Of a DNA stretch of 64,000 nt, positions 13,801-25,505 are shown piece after piece. The position numbers and the translations under genes are program-made. Origin of the DNA: Symsagittifera roscoffensis (lineage: Eukaryota > Xenacoelomorpha > Acoela > Convolutidae); the NCBI RefSeq assembly GCF_963678635.1, contig NC_087065.1, positions 31,998,373 to 32,062,372 on the forward strand. Direction: 5' to 3'. The first letter of the stretch is position 1. The number at the start of each line of letters is the position of its first letter. Below the pieces are notes generated by a model. It ran no database searches and was not told where the DNA came from. It was given only the letters and a program-made list of their open reading frames with translations.

Positions 13801-16215
13801 GCACGTTAATGCATGTATCATGTCTTCCCCCACCATATTATGAATTTGAAAAAAAAAATTCATAAGGTATTTGGTTTTCTTATCAAAACATGATTGGGGA
13901 AGACTTGAGACACGCATAAACGTGTGTTTCAGGCTCTGAAACGTACGTTTATGCATGTTTCAGGCCCTTACTCCGCCATTGTTTGATAGAAAAAACTCAT
14001 TACTTTATAACTTAGTTTTTTAAATCAAAATATGGTGAGGAAAGACCTGAGACATGCATAAACGTGCATTTCAGGCCCTGAAACGCACGTTTATGCATGT
14101 CTCAGGTCTTCTTCAACCATATTTGACTAAACAAAAAACTTTTATAAGGTAATTGGTTTTTTAAATCAAAATATGGCGGGGAAGACCTAAGACATGCTTA
14201 AACGTGCTTTTCAGGTTGTGATACACTTTTTTATTCTCGTCTCAGGTCTTCCCCCACCATATTTTGATAATAAAACCAATTTATAAAGTAATTGGTTTTT
14301 TTTTAATCAAAATATGGTGTGGAAGACCTGAGACATGTTAAAACGTGCGTTTCAGGCCCTGAAACGCACGTTTATGCATTTTTCATGTCTTTCCCCACCA
14401 TATTATGATCTAAAAGACCAATCAATACGTTTTCTTATCCAAATTTGGTTGGGGAAGACCTGAGACACGCATAAACGTGCGTTTCAGGCTCTGAAACGTA
14501 CGTTTATGCATGTCTCGGGCCCTTCCCCACCATATTTTGATAGAAAAAACTCTCGAAGTTCTTACTTTCGACTTTGGTTTTTTTCTTATCAAAATATGGT
14601 GAGGGAAGACCTGACACACGCATAATTGTGCGTTTCAGGCTATGAAACGCACGTTTAAGCATGTTTCAGGTCCTTACCTCGCCATATTTTGATAATAAAA
14701 CTAATTTATAAAGTATTTGGTTTTTTTATGAAAAGATGGTGAGGAATACCTGAGACATGCAAAAACGTGGGTTTCAGGCCCTGAAACGCACGTTAATGCA
14801 TGTATCATGTCTTCCCCGCCATATTATGAATTTGAAAAAAAAATCATGCATTATTTGGTTTTCTTATCAAAATATGATTGGGGAAGACCTGAGACACGCA
14901 TAAACGTGCGTTTCAGGCTCTGAAACGTACGTTTATGCATGTCTCAGGCCCTTCCCCCGCCATATTTTGATAGAAAAAACTCATTACTTTATAACTTAGT
15001 TTTTTAAATCAAAATATGGTGGGGATGACCTGAGACATGCATAGACGTGCGTTTGAGGCCCTGAAACTCACGTTTATGCATGTCTCAGGTCCTTCCCTCG
15101 CCATATTTTTATTAAAAAAACTCTCGAATTTCTTACATTCGAATTTGGTTTTTTTCTTATCAAAATATGGTGAGGGAAGACCTGACACACGCATAATTGT
15201 GCGTTTCAGGCTATGAAACGCACGTTTATGCATGTTTCAGGTCTTCTTCAACCATATTTTGACTAAACAAAAAACTTTTATAAAGTAATTGGTTTTTTAA
15301 ATCAAAATATGGCGGGGGAAGACCTGAGACATGCTTAAACGTGCTTTTCAGGTTGTGATACACTTTTTTTTTCTCGTCTCAGGTCTTCCCCCACCAGATT
15401 TTGATTATAAAACCAATTTATAAAGTAATTGTTTTTTTTATCAAAATATGGTGTGGAAGACCTGAGACATGATAAAACGTGCGTTTCAGGCCCTGAAACG
15501 CACGTTTATGCATTTTCCATGTCTTTCCCCACCATATTATGATCTAAAAAAAAACAATCAATACGTTTTGCTATCAAAATTTGGTTGGGGAAGACCTGAT
15601 ACACGCATAAACGTATGTTTATGCATGTCTCAGGCCCTTCCCCACCATATTTTGATAGAAAAAAGTCTCGAAATTCTTACTTTCCACTTTGGTTTTTTTC
15701 TTATCAAAATATGGTGAGGGAAGACCTGACAAACGCATAATTGTGCGTTTCAGGCTATGAAACGCACGTTTATGCATGTTTCAGGTCCTTCCCTCGCCAT
15801 AATTTGATTTAACAACTGTCGAATTTCTTACTTTCGTATATGGTTTTTTTCTTATCAAAATATGGTGAGGGAAGACCTGAAACAAGTAATAATTGTGCGT
15901 TTCAGGCTAATAAACGCACGTTTATGCAAGTTTCAGGTCTTTCTCAATCATATTTTGACTTTAAAAAATAACGTTTTTAAAGTAATTGGTTTTTTCTAAA
16001 TCAAAATTTGGTGGGGGAAGAATGAGACATGCTTAAACGTGCTTTTCAGGTTGTGAAACACACTTTTATTCTCGTCTCAGGTCTTTCCCCACCATGTTTT
16101 GTTAATAAAACCCATTTTGAAAGTAATTGGCTTTTTTAATCAAAATATGGTGGCGGAAGGCCTGAAACATGCATGAACGTAAATTTCACAACCTGAAAGG
16201 CACGTTAATGCATGT
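10880..16215. repeat. Tandem ~2.7-kb segmental duplication in satellite
   Basis: About 10880-13595 and 13608-16215 are near-identical copies. The offset is 2752 bp in the first part and about 2611 bp from position 12409 onward. The change of ~141 bp is one monomer: a GGGGGATGACCTGAGACATG monomer occurs twice in copy 1 (near 12266 and 12409) and once in copy 2 (near 15019). The copies share rare variants such as TCTCGAAGTTCTTACTTTCG. They are the most similar large blocks in block A, hence probably among its youngest changes. Confidence 0.9.
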
Positions 16216-19200
16216 CTCATGTCTTCCCCCAGCTTTTTTCGATTAAAACAAAACAGTTTATAAATTGTTTGGTTTTTTTATCAAAATACAAAGGGGAAGA
16301 CCTGAGACATGAAAAAACGTGCGTTTCAGACCCTGAAACGTACGTTTATGCATGTCTCATGTCTTCCCCCACCATATTATGATTAAAAAAAATCATGAAG
16401 TATTTGGTTTTCCTATCAAAATTTGGTTGGGGAAGACCTGAGATACGCATAAACGAGCGTTTCAGGCTGTGAAACGCACGTTAATGCATGTCTCATGTCA
16501 TCCCCCACCATATTATGAATTTAAAAAATTAATTCATAGAGTGTTTGGTTTTCTTATCAAAATATGATTGGGGAAGACCTGAGACACGCATAAACGTGCG
16601 TTTCAGGCTCTGAAACGTACATTTATACATGTCTCAGGCCCTTCCCCAGCCATATTTTGATAGAAAAAACTCATTATTTTATAACTTAGTTTTTTAAATC
16701 AAAATATGGTGGGGGATGACCTGAGACATGCATAAACGCACGTTAATGCATGTCTCATGTCTTCCCCCACCATATTCTGAATTTGAAAAAAAAATCATAA
16801 AGTGTTTGGTTTGCTTATCAAAATATGATTGGGGAAGACCTGAGACACGCATAAACGTGCGTTTCAGACCTTGAAACGCACGTTTATGCATGTCTCAGGT
16901 CCTTTCCTTGCCATATTTTGATTAAAAAACTCTCGAATTTCTTACCTTCGAATTTGGTTTTTTTCTTATCAAAATATGGTGAGGGAAGACCTGACACACG
17001 CATAATTATGCGGTTCAGGCTATGGAAGCACGTTTATGCATGTTTCAGGTCTTCCTCAACCATATTTTGACTTAAAAAAACTTCGGTTTCCTTATCAAAA
17101 TATGGTAGGGGAAGACGTGAGACAAGAATAAACGTGCGTTTCAGGCCCTGAAACGCAGGTTTGTGCATGTCTCAGGTTCTTCCCCCACCATATTTTGATT
17201 GGAAAACTCATTTTCCTTAAATTGGTTTTTTAATCAAAATATGGTGGGGAAGACCTGAGACATGCAAAAACGTGCGTTTCAGGCCCTGAAACGCACGTTT
17301 ATGCATGTCTCTTGTCTTCCCCACCATATTATGATTTAAAAAAGAACCATTCATGAAGTATTCGATTTTCTTATCAAAATTTGGTTGGAGAAGACCTGAG
17401 ACACGCATAAACGTGCGTTTCAGGCTCTGAAACGCAGGTTTATGCATGTCTCAGGCCCTTCCCCGGCATATTTTGATAGAAAAAATTCATTACTTTATTA
17501 TTCAGTTTCTTAAGTCAAAATATGGTGGGGGAAGACCTGAGACATGCATGAACGTGCGTTTCAGGCCCTGAAACGCACGTTTATGCATGTCCCAGGTCTT
17601 TCCCCCACTATATTTTGATGAAAAAGCCAAATAAATTGTAAATTGTTTTTTTAAATCTAAGGATGGTGGGGAAGACCTGAGACATGCAAAAACTTGCGTT
17701 TTAGGCCCTGAAACGCACGTTTATGCATGTCTCATGACTTTACCCACCATATTGTGATTTTTAAAAAACCATTCGTGAATTATTTGGTTTTCTTATCAAA
17801 ATTTGGTTGGGGAAGACCTGAGACATGCATAAACGTGAGTTTCAGGCCCTGAAACGCACGTTTATGCATGTCTCAGGTCCTTCCCTCGACATATTTTGAT
17901 TAAAAAACTCTCGAATTTCTTACTTTCGAATTTGGATTTTTTCTTATCAAAATATGGTAAGGGAAGACCTGACACACGCATAATTGTGCGTTTCAAGCTA
18001 TGAAACGCACGTTTATGCATGTTTCAGGTCCTCCTCAACCATATTATGATAAAATTTTTTATAAAAAGTAATTAGTTTTTTTTTAAATCGAAATATGGTG
18101 GGGAAGACCTGAGACATGCTTGAACGTGCTTTTCAGGTTGTGAAACACACTTTTATTCTCGTCTCAGGTCTTCCCCCAACGTATTGTGATAATAAAAATT
18201 TTTTTTAAAGTAATTAGCTTTTTTATCAAAATATGGTGGCGGAAGGCCTGAGACATGCATGAACGTGCGTTTCAGGCCCTGAAACGCACGTTTATGCATG
18301 TCTCAGGTCTTTCCCACTATATTTTGATGAAAAAGCCATATAAATTGTAAATTGGTTTTTTAAATCAAAGTATGGTGGGGAAGACCTGAGACATGCAAAA
18401 ACATGCGTTTCAGGCTCTCAAACGCACGTTTATGCATGTCTCAGAACCTTCCCCCGCCATATTTTGATAGAAAAAACTCATTACTTTATTATTTAATTTT
18501 TAAAATCAAAATATGGTGTGGGAAGACCTGAGACATGCATAAACTTGCGTTTCAGGCCCGGAAACGCACGTTTATGCATGTCTCAGGTCCTTTCCTCACC
18601 ATATTATTATTTAAAAATCTCAATACTTTTGAATTTGGTTTTCTTATTAAAATACAGTGAGGGAAGACCTGACACACGCAAAATTGTGCGTTAAAGACCC
18701 TGAAACGCACGTCTATGCAAGTCACAGATCTTCCCCCAACAAGGTTTTTTTTTTAATCAAAATATGACGGGGAGAGACCTGAGACATGCATAAACGTGCG
18801 TTTCAGAGACTGAAACGCGCATTCAAGTATGTTTCACGTCTTCCGCTACCATATTTTGAGTTTTTTCAGTCAGAATATGGCGGAGGAAGACCTGAGACAT
18901 GCGAGACATGCATAAACGTGCGTTTCGAGGTCTGAAACGCACGTTTATGTATGTCTCAGGTCTTCTCCCACCATATTTCGAGAAAAAAATATTTAAATTT
19001 TAATTGGTTTTCTTATCAAAATATGGTGGGGGAAGACCTGAGACACCCATAAACTTGCGTTTCAGGCCCTGAAACGCAAGTTTATGCATGTCTCAGGTCC
19101 CTGTACACTGGTTCGCCATATTTTGATTAAAATACTCATTACTATATAATTCGGTTTCCTGATCAAAATATGGTAGGGGAAGATCTCAGACATGCACGAA

Positions 19201-19572
19201 CGTGGGCTTCAGGCCCTGAAACGCACGTTTATGCATGTCTCAGGTCTTCCGCCACTATACTTTGATTTAAAAAAAATTGAAAAAGTATTCAGTTTTCTTA
19301 TCAAAACATGGTGGGGAAACACCTGTGACACCCATAAACATGCGTTTCAGGCCCTGAAACACAGGTTTATGCATGTCTCAGGTCCTTGTCCACCATATTT
19401 TGATTAAAATAATAATTACTTTATAATTCGGTTTCCTTATCAAAATATGGTACGGGAAGACGTGAGATATGTATATGGTGCGTTTCAGGCCCTGAAACGC
19501 AGGTTTATGCTTGTCTCTGGTCCTTCCCCCACCTTATTTTGATTGGAAAACTCATTTTCTTTAAATTGGTTT

Positions 19573-19882
19573 TGTAAAATGAGTTATTTGATGTGACCGT
19601 TTAACCTTTGAGTTATACTTAGTTGTGACCTTTTACCATACCAATTTATAAAACACCTGCCAAAAGCGCAACGGCTTTTCGTAGATTTGGAGTTTGTTCA
19701 CTAAAACCAATTCAATCTTTTTAACATCTCTTACTTTAGTTAGATACCACAGTCTTTTATTTAGTCTTAGATAAAAACCTACAACTACCTTGTAGGAATC
19801 TTAAACAACCTCGTCTTAAACTAGTCTTAGTTTAAGTTATAGCGTCTTATTCAGCCCGAAGTTTTATCCCAATTTTTTAACA
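19573..19882 (+). other. Putative 5' LTR of the nested gypsy-type element
   Basis: Begins with TG at the satellite junction (TGTAAAATGAGTTATTTGAT) and ends with CA at 19881-19882 directly before a PBS-like TGGCGCAG. About 310 bp, a plausible LTR size. No second copy was found in the window, so the call rests on TG...CA ends and PBS adjacency only. Confidence 0.5.
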
Positions 19883-19900
19883 TGGCGCAGTAAAACGAGT
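19883..19900 (+). promoter_or_regulatory. Primer binding site-like sequence
   Basis: TGGCGCAGTAAAACGAGT follows the putative LTR end CA with no gap. TGG pairs with the CCA end of a tRNA, and TGGCGCAGT-type starts are known in several gypsy elements. The cognate tRNA cannot be named from this sequence alone. Confidence 0.5.
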
Positions 19901-20056
19901 CGAACCCACGAAGACTAGAGTTTTTTTGGAATAACTCATCGAACGAAAACCAACACGATTGGGAAAGGTGGTCAGAAAAGTTTCGGAATCGCGAAGGATT
20001 TCGTAGACATCGAAGATGTAATCAACCCACCGGTAAGAACTAAACTAGTTTACCCC

Positions 20057-20666
20057 ATGGAAGAACCACCGGACCCGTCCGATGATCAAGCCCGTCGGGC
20101 CGAAAAAGAAGAACACCACCGAAAAGCTATACAAAACTACAGCGAAGAATTGAGAAGGAGAAAAACAGAAGACAACGCAAAATTCAACGGACTTGAAATG
20201 GGAGATGTTGACAAGAAATTAAAATCACAGTTATACCTAGCAATCGGAAAAGAAGGACAGAAATGCTTTTCACATAAAAATCCTGGTAAAAGAATTTCGG
20301 ACATTAATTTTGCCGAATTCTGGGAATTATTCAAAACTACCTTTACGGTCTCTACAAACCTAACATACGAAAGATTTAAATTTTTTGGCCGAAGACAGAA
20401 AGAACATGAGCCTTTAGAGAAAATCCACGAAACACTTTCCGAATTTGTAAAAAAACTGCAAACTGGGGGAACTCGAGTCAGAATTAGTCAGAGACATTTT
20501 CATCACAAATATGCGAAACGTCGAGATTCAAAAGAAACTATGTATAGAATACTTGACCCCAGAAAATGTACTATCGCATGTATTAGTTCACGAGAAAAGC
20601 ACTAAAATCCATCAGCAGTACCTAAAATTCCCAACCTATAATGCGTACAGAGACCTCAATACGTAA
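20057..20666 (+). pseudogene. gag: gag (capsid region) of nested gypsy-type element, frameshifted
   Basis: The ATG at 20057 opens a 182-residue frame starting MEEPPDPSDDQARRAEKEEH: an acidic, charged N-terminus, then a capsid-like part with FAEFWELFKTTF. The frame shifts near 20468. The following bases in another frame, up to TAA at 20664-20666, encode LVRDIFITNMRN and a helical stretch typical of the C-terminal half of gypsy Gag capsids (the RDxF...LR...LL pattern). The protein would form the particle shell around element RNA in the cytoplasm. The break, plus further loss of frame before the zinc knuckles, makes this a pseudogene. The family call rests on order and on the downstream pol genes, not on a specific match. 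Confidence 0.7.
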
Positions 20667-20704
20667 AGAATGAACCAACTCTAAACATTGTCGAAACCAT
20701 TAAG

Positions 20705-20812
20705 TGCCGCAACTGTGGCCAGCAGTTCAAAAAAGGACACTTAACTACATGCCCGGCCAGAGACAGGAATTGCAATACGTGCGGACGTAAAGGTCATTTT
20801 ACTAAACATTGC
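20705..20812 (+). pseudogene. gag: gag nucleocapsid: two zinc knuckles
   Basis: Reading from 20705: CRNCGQQFKKGHLTTC, spacing C-X2-C-X7-H-X3-C, a widened variant knuckle, then CNTCGRKGHFTKHC, a canonical C-X2-C-X4-H-X4-C. Paired knuckles bind RNA in the nucleocapsid of many gypsy elements. They sit between the broken capsid frame and the protease, as expected. Both metal-ligand sets are complete although the surrounding gag is broken. Confidence 0.85.
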
Positions 20813-21069
20813 AGGAGTGCAGCAAGGACACAAACGAACATTGTCGAACAAAATCATGTATCCCAGGAAAACGAAAATACCCGGGCTAAAACGCAGGAAA
20901 ATCCCGGATTTGAAGTCAACTTGGACCAGTTCCTAGTTCTAGCGGTGGACACGGACAGCCAAATAAATGCAGTAGAAGACAGGATAGAACGTGGAGTGAG
21001 AACACTATTTAACCACGAAGGACTAGAATTAAAGAAGACGTTGAAGGTATCTTTGGGAAAGTTCAACCC

Positions 21070-21645
21070 TTACTGTACTGTATCCAGATTGACTCAGCAA
21101 GCCCAGTTTTATTCATGAAAAAAGACCTACTACATGAACTGAAGATACGAGATAGATTCTTAAAGTTAGAACCAGTGGATGAAATAACAAAGAAGTCGTA
21201 TCAAGGCTTCGGAAGCACAATCAACGTTATTGGAAGAGTTCGAGTGAGAATTCGATCGAAGGGCTGGGATGCTAGCGATCAGAAAATTTTCATCACCGAG
21301 GGAGCAGAAAGAAATCTCCTCGGAAACGATATATTACCGAATCTGGGATTATTAGTACTCCAGAAACAACCTCCACCCAACGGGTCAGAGTATCGGAAAA
21401 TTCAGAAAGGATCACCCATCGGGATAGACGTTAATCAAATAAGATTTGCATCGAATAGAAAACCAGACCAAAACCAAGAGACACCTTCACAAAGTGAGTT
21501 TAAAACATACATATCAAGACAATTTCCAGGCCTCATAAAAAGAACCGGTAGATCAAAGATTTTTATAGTTAATACTTATTTTAACGAACCGTTAAAGCCG
21601 ATACAGGTAAAAGGGAAAACGCATTCTGATCCACCTTCTCCCTAA
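21070..21645 (+). pseudogene. Retropepsin-like aspartic protease, active site DSA
   Basis: The frame is open upstream of the Met at 21115. The likely active site is IQIDSASPVLF, with Asp at 21091-21093. The usual D-S/T-G triad here reads D-S-A. The flap and core follow, and LLGNDILPNLGL near 21320-21360 matches the ILG-type segment near the C-terminus of retropepsins. The enzyme would cleave the element's polyprotein. It continues into the linker before reverse transcriptase (YFNEPLKPIQVKGK) and ends at a stop at 21643-21645, where the RT frame is lost. The Gly to Ala change is either a disabling mutation or a lineage variant. Upstream 20830-21070 is an unassigned gag-pro linker with a partial frame (QFLVLAVDTDSQINAV) that I do not regard as the active site. 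Confidence 0.7.
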
Positions 21646-22268
21646 AGTCAAATCATGTATCGACCAACTCCTAAGAGACGGGCACATTAAAAAATTGTCT
21701 AGATGCTCTGAAGATTGTTTCATCTCCCCTATCGTAATTACAGCTAAAAGGAACGGATCAATTAAGTTAGCACTAAACTCGAAACTATTGAACAAACAGT
21801 TATTCCGTAATAAATATCAAAGGCCGAACCTATTTGAACTAATTGATAATGTAGCCGTAACGATTAGTGGTCACGACGAAAAAAAACATTTGCTTCTCAT
21901 CGATTGATCTAAAATACGCATATAGCCAAATACCGCTCTCGAAAAAGGCGAGTAACCAATGAAATTTTAACATCGTGGGGGGAGAAGTAACGGGCTCCTA
22001 CCGTTTTAAAATCGGATTTTATGGGCTAGGCATTATGCCTAATGGATTTCAACGTCTGACGGAAAAATTACCAAATACCCATTGCTTCCTCGACGACATC
22101 TTAATCGCCACTGTGGGTAGCGAGGATGAAGATAAAAAGCTAATTAATAACGTTTTAAAATCGTTAGACGACGAGGGTTTAGCCATAAAATGGGAAAAAT
22201 GCACATTCTTGACTCACAACATAGAATGGTTTGATTTAAAATCGATGCAAAAAAAACGACACCATTAA
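21646..22268 (+). pseudogene. pol: Reverse transcriptase of nested gypsy-type element, broken
   Basis: Pieces in changing frames give the RT order. Fingers: ISPIVITAKRNGSIKLALNS near 21720. Motif A: DLKYAYSQIPL near 21905-21940, split from the preceding frame by a stop at 21905-21907. A stop lies near 21958. Then the YRFKIGFYGLGIMPNGFQR segment, and the catalytic box FLDDILIA near 22087-22110 (FxDD form of YxDD). The thumb region with NIEWF ends at 22268. The Asp pair is kept while flanking frames are lost. A segment between motifs B and C looks shortened, since FQRLTEKL is followed almost at once by FLDD. The protein would have copied element RNA into DNA. Confidence 0.85.
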
Positions 22269-22333
22269 TACACAAATCGGACGCAATCAGAAACCTGAAA
22301 GAACCAAAGTGTATAAAAGATATAAGATCAATA

Positions 22334-23542
22334 ATGGGATCAATTAAACAGTTCAACAAGGTTATACCAAACTTAGCGTCCTTATCAGCACCATTTAGAG
22401 AACTGATGCAGAAAAATAAGCCTTTTAAATGGTCCACGGTGCACGCTGAAGCGTTTGAAAAAATTAAGAAAGAAATTTGCAACCCAGTAACGAACCATCA
22501 TTTTGATGTAAAACTGAACACCCGAGTGAAATTTGATGCCTCATATTTAGGATTGGGCGCGTCCATCGAACAAGACCATCGGGGGAATTGGAAGACGGTA
22601 GCGTTCGCAAGCAGATTTTTGAACATAGCCGAGTTAAAATACAGTACCAACGAACTTGAATTGCTAGGACTAGTGTGGTCATTAGACCATTTTAAAAATT
22701 ATCTATTGGGCAAACAATTCTCAATTTTAGCAGACCACAAAGCCCTAAAAAGAGCCCTGAAAGTTGACAAATACACTAAAACGGCTCAATCACGTCTCAC
22801 CCGTTGGGCGGACAAATTACTGCCATTCGACTTTACTGTCGAACATTTACCGGGTAGAGATATGGGATTTGTTGATTATTTATCTCGACACTCATCGGGT
22901 GAACCCGTACTAGTTTCTCTTGACGACGAAAAATTCGTTATCGCATCGGTAAACCATATAAGTACACTCCTAGGCTTCGATCATTTGATGCCGAGAAATT
23001 CGCGGTCGCAAATAAGAAATAAATTCCCACAACATTTCCTAGCACATGACGTCACTTACTGTAATACGATTGGCCAGTCGACAGATCATATGACCAGTCA
23101 AGAAATAGAACGTGAGAAACGAATCGCTAACGCCGCTGAAACTTTCCATGCTATAGCTAACTATTCTAACATTTCAGTGTGCCAAAATTCTCACTCGCGT
23201 ACAGAAGATTGTGAATCATCCTGTAAAATCAACGACTTTTTGAAATATTTCAAACTAAGGAAAGATATAGCTGAACAATTAGAACCTACTGAACAACAAG
23301 AATATTCTACAAATGAAAATATGGATACTTTAACACCAAGTACCAGTAACCCATCGGAGAATCCCGTAAAAAGATCACCTATTAAGAAGAAAACAGTTTA
23401 TATATTCCCTTTCTCTTGGCCAGAAAAATTTGATTCAAAATTTATGTCATTATTATCAAAACAAAGTCTTGTACTGAAAAAGATAATCAAAGCAATTGAG
23501 GAAGACCGCAAACAAGACATTTTACAATTGGGAAATTACTAG
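22334..23542 (+). pseudogene. pol: RNase H domain and connector to integrase
   Basis: A 402-residue open frame, the longest in this element. Residues 1-60 are the RT thumb/connection (FNKVIPNLASLSAPFRELMQ). RNase H starts at residue ~66 with VKFDASYLGLGAS (first catalytic Asp), then YSTNELELLGLVWSLDHF (Glu), ILADHKAL (Asp) and VDYLSRHS (last Asp). All four acidic residues are visible. It removes the RNA strand during reverse transcription. The rest (about 210-402) is a low-similarity tether with Ser/Thr-rich segments leading to integrase. A frameshift at about 23500-23540 separates it from the integrase frame. Confidence 0.85.
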
Positions 23543-24461
23543 AAATCGTATAAATTACCCACACGTTAGCAGAGGATGTCCTTATCTAGACAATCGACTA
23601 GTTATTCCAGCTTGCTTAAGATCGACAATGCTCCATCGATTACACGAGGCTCACCCAGGCCAGTTTACAATGAAGAGTCTGGCAACTCAATACATCTGGT
23701 GGCCAAAAATCGTTCGTGAAATCCAAGTCCACAGCGAAAATTGTATCGAGTGCGTTAAAGCAGTTAAAAACTTGAAACCTGTTTCAAATCATAATACCTT
23801 AGGAAAACTCCCAACGGTCGAAGAACCAAACCAAGAAATGGAGTTAGATTTCGCCGGTCCGTTACCACTAGTATGGGGAACAAAAAAATACATATTGGTA
23901 TGCGTGGATAGATTTTCGAAATTCCCATCTGCTCAAATAACATCCAGCACATAGGCAAAATCCATTATAAACTTCCTTAGTAAATACATAGCTCTTCATG
24001 GGATACCTTGAACTATCAGAACAGACCATGGATCCGGTTTTAGCTCTAAAGAAGTCAGAACATTTTGCTATGAACATAGCATAAACGTAATATTTAGCCC
24101 AGTGGGTGACCATAGAGCCACCGGATTAATTGAGCGTTTAATCAGAGCCATTAAGGAAAGGCTCTTGGTTATGGCACAAGAACGCCCAAAACCATCGTTA
24201 GAATCTGCACTATTGAAGATAATTAAATGCCTAATAACGGCAACCCAACAGTCGCTAAACTGTTCTCCCTTTGAAGCACACTTCGGTAGATCCCCAAACA
24301 CCGTCTGGCATGATTTGGTCAAGTCACCCTCCTCAAACAACCTTGATTGGAACAAAACCTTGTTATGCATAGATAAGGGCCGAAAACTTATGAGTCGAGA
24401 ACGAAGACATGACTGGGACGCCCCTGACGATGTAGAAAACGGAGACCTAGACGAAAACTAA
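23496..24461 (+). pseudogene. pol: Integrase of nested gypsy-type element with internal stops
   Basis: The zinc-binding HHCC domain is visible: HRLHEAHPGQ (H-X3-H), YIWWPKI, then CIECV (C-X2-C). The catalytic core follows: MELDFAGPLPLVWG (first Asp), a stop at 23953-23955, a stop near 24009, then RTDHGSGFSS (second Asp) and GLIERLIRAIKERL (Glu). Thus D, D and E are all present but two stops break the core. The tail contains NCSPFEAHFGRSP, matching the conserved region after the core in gypsy integrases. The enzyme would insert element DNA into the genome; this copy could not make it whole. Confidence 0.9.
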
Positions 24462-25505
24462 TCATCCTCTGATGATATCTCAAACGCAATGAGATACGTT
24501 CCAACCAGTGCTGGCTCCCCAGTAAAAGTGCCTTCACGGACAGAAAAACTAGATGCCTTGAGCATAAAGGATTCAGTGCTGAACAACCCGCCGGTTAAGA
24601 CTACTATTTAAAGAAAAGTTCAAGAAAGATCGAAGAGTGAACCATTCTATAGAGAACTCGCGGATGAAATTGTAAGGGAGTCAGACCACACAATTACCTT
24701 AAAAAACGGAAAAGTAATACGTAAATCTGATTTAGCTATCAAAAGAAAATCCACTATAAAGAAACCCAGCCCGAGAAAAAGAGACCAACTTGTCAAATTC
24801 TACGCAACAAAGGGACTGAGGAAGACTGCGAAACCACAAAAAAATGTCGGCTTTAAAAGTTCAAGAGCGACTCAAAAGAAAAGGAATCTTCAGGCGAAAA
24901 TCGAAGAGCTCGATATAGCAAGGCGGGATGCGGCCATGAATAGCTCCAGAGATACTCTACTTAGAGAGGCGGAAGAACAGCGTAAAAGACTAAGGTTCCC
25001 ATTAGGCCTTGAGAGCGACCATTAGAAAAGCCCGTCGGGCAAACCCGACCACCGTAAATTTGGTGAAAACGAAACTAGAACGACGAATCACTAGAACGAC
25101 GAACTAGAACAACTTGAAGCAACGTCGGTCGAAATAGAGAGCCATCATGTTGACGTTGTGGACTCGACAACCTTGACACCACCCTCGTCATCGCATCCCA
25201 CAACAGTGTACCTGCTGGAAGAAAGCTACGAGTACCCGAGTGATACAAAGTCCCTTGTAAAAGCCAATCAAAGTACATCAAGCAAGAAGGTCACATTCAG
25301 CCCGGAGGTCTGCACTACCAAATTCCACCCATCGGGCCTACCCTCCGAAACTTCCGAACCAACATCTTCACCATTAGTACTCGATCCGGACTGGTTAAAT
25401 ACTTCCTCTATCATTTCAGCGATAGTACTCTTAGGTCGGCCAATGACGCTCGAGGAGTTAAGGAGATGGACGATTAAAAGAGCTGCAAATCGGGACGCAA
25501 GTTAG
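24462..25505 (+). pseudogene. 3' coding tail of nested gypsy-type element
   Basis: Broken open frames follow integrase. One runs from about 24500 through a Lys/Arg-rich region (SPRKRDQLVKFYATKGLRK) to a charged stretch with IEELDIARRDAAM and LLREAEEQRKRL, suggesting a coiled coil. A second frame at 25158-25505 (115 codons) is Ser/Thr/Pro-rich and ends PMTLEELRRWTIKRAANRDA. I do not recognise the product. Position and composition fit either the integrase C-terminal tail or a separate 3' ORF. No transmembrane segment or env-like feature is seen. Confidence 0.45.

Larger units (their letters stand above)
1..19572. repeat. Self-complementary satellite array, block A (~140-bp hairpin monomers)
   Basis: Roughly 135-140 monomers of about 140-142 bp. 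Each has a left arm containing GACCTGAGACATGCATAAAC then GTGCGTTTCAGG, a centre, and a right arm that is its reverse complement, giving a dyad with arms of up to ~50 bp. Monomers are joined by an AT spacer flanked by TTTTGAT and ATCAAAA with inner AACCAAT/ATTGGTTT, so the spacer is the centre of a second inverted repeat. The array therefore reads nearly the same on both strands, and near-identical short open frames recur on both. No motor, replicase or host gene is visible. Open frames of 60-95 codons inside are by-products of the repeat and not genes. Monomers diverge by substitutions, arm loss and spacer changes, and local higher-order repeats are listed separately. Confidence 0.95.

Noticed and set aside
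881-19407. Many open frames of 60-95 codons with recurring peptides such as MHKRTFQSLKHTF in the satellite
   Set aside because: They occur on both strands, follow the monomer length, and change frame with spacer indels. They are by-products of a self-complementary repeat, not a gene family.
1-19572. CRISPR-like look: regularly spaced palindromic repeats
   Set aside because: The spacers are themselves repeats of one another, the unit is too long, no cas genes occur, and the context is eukaryotic.
20935-20970. AVDTDSQINAV as the protease active site of the nested element
   Set aside because: The true site fits better at 21085-21110 (IQIDSASPV), which is followed by the LLGNDILP segment at the right distance.
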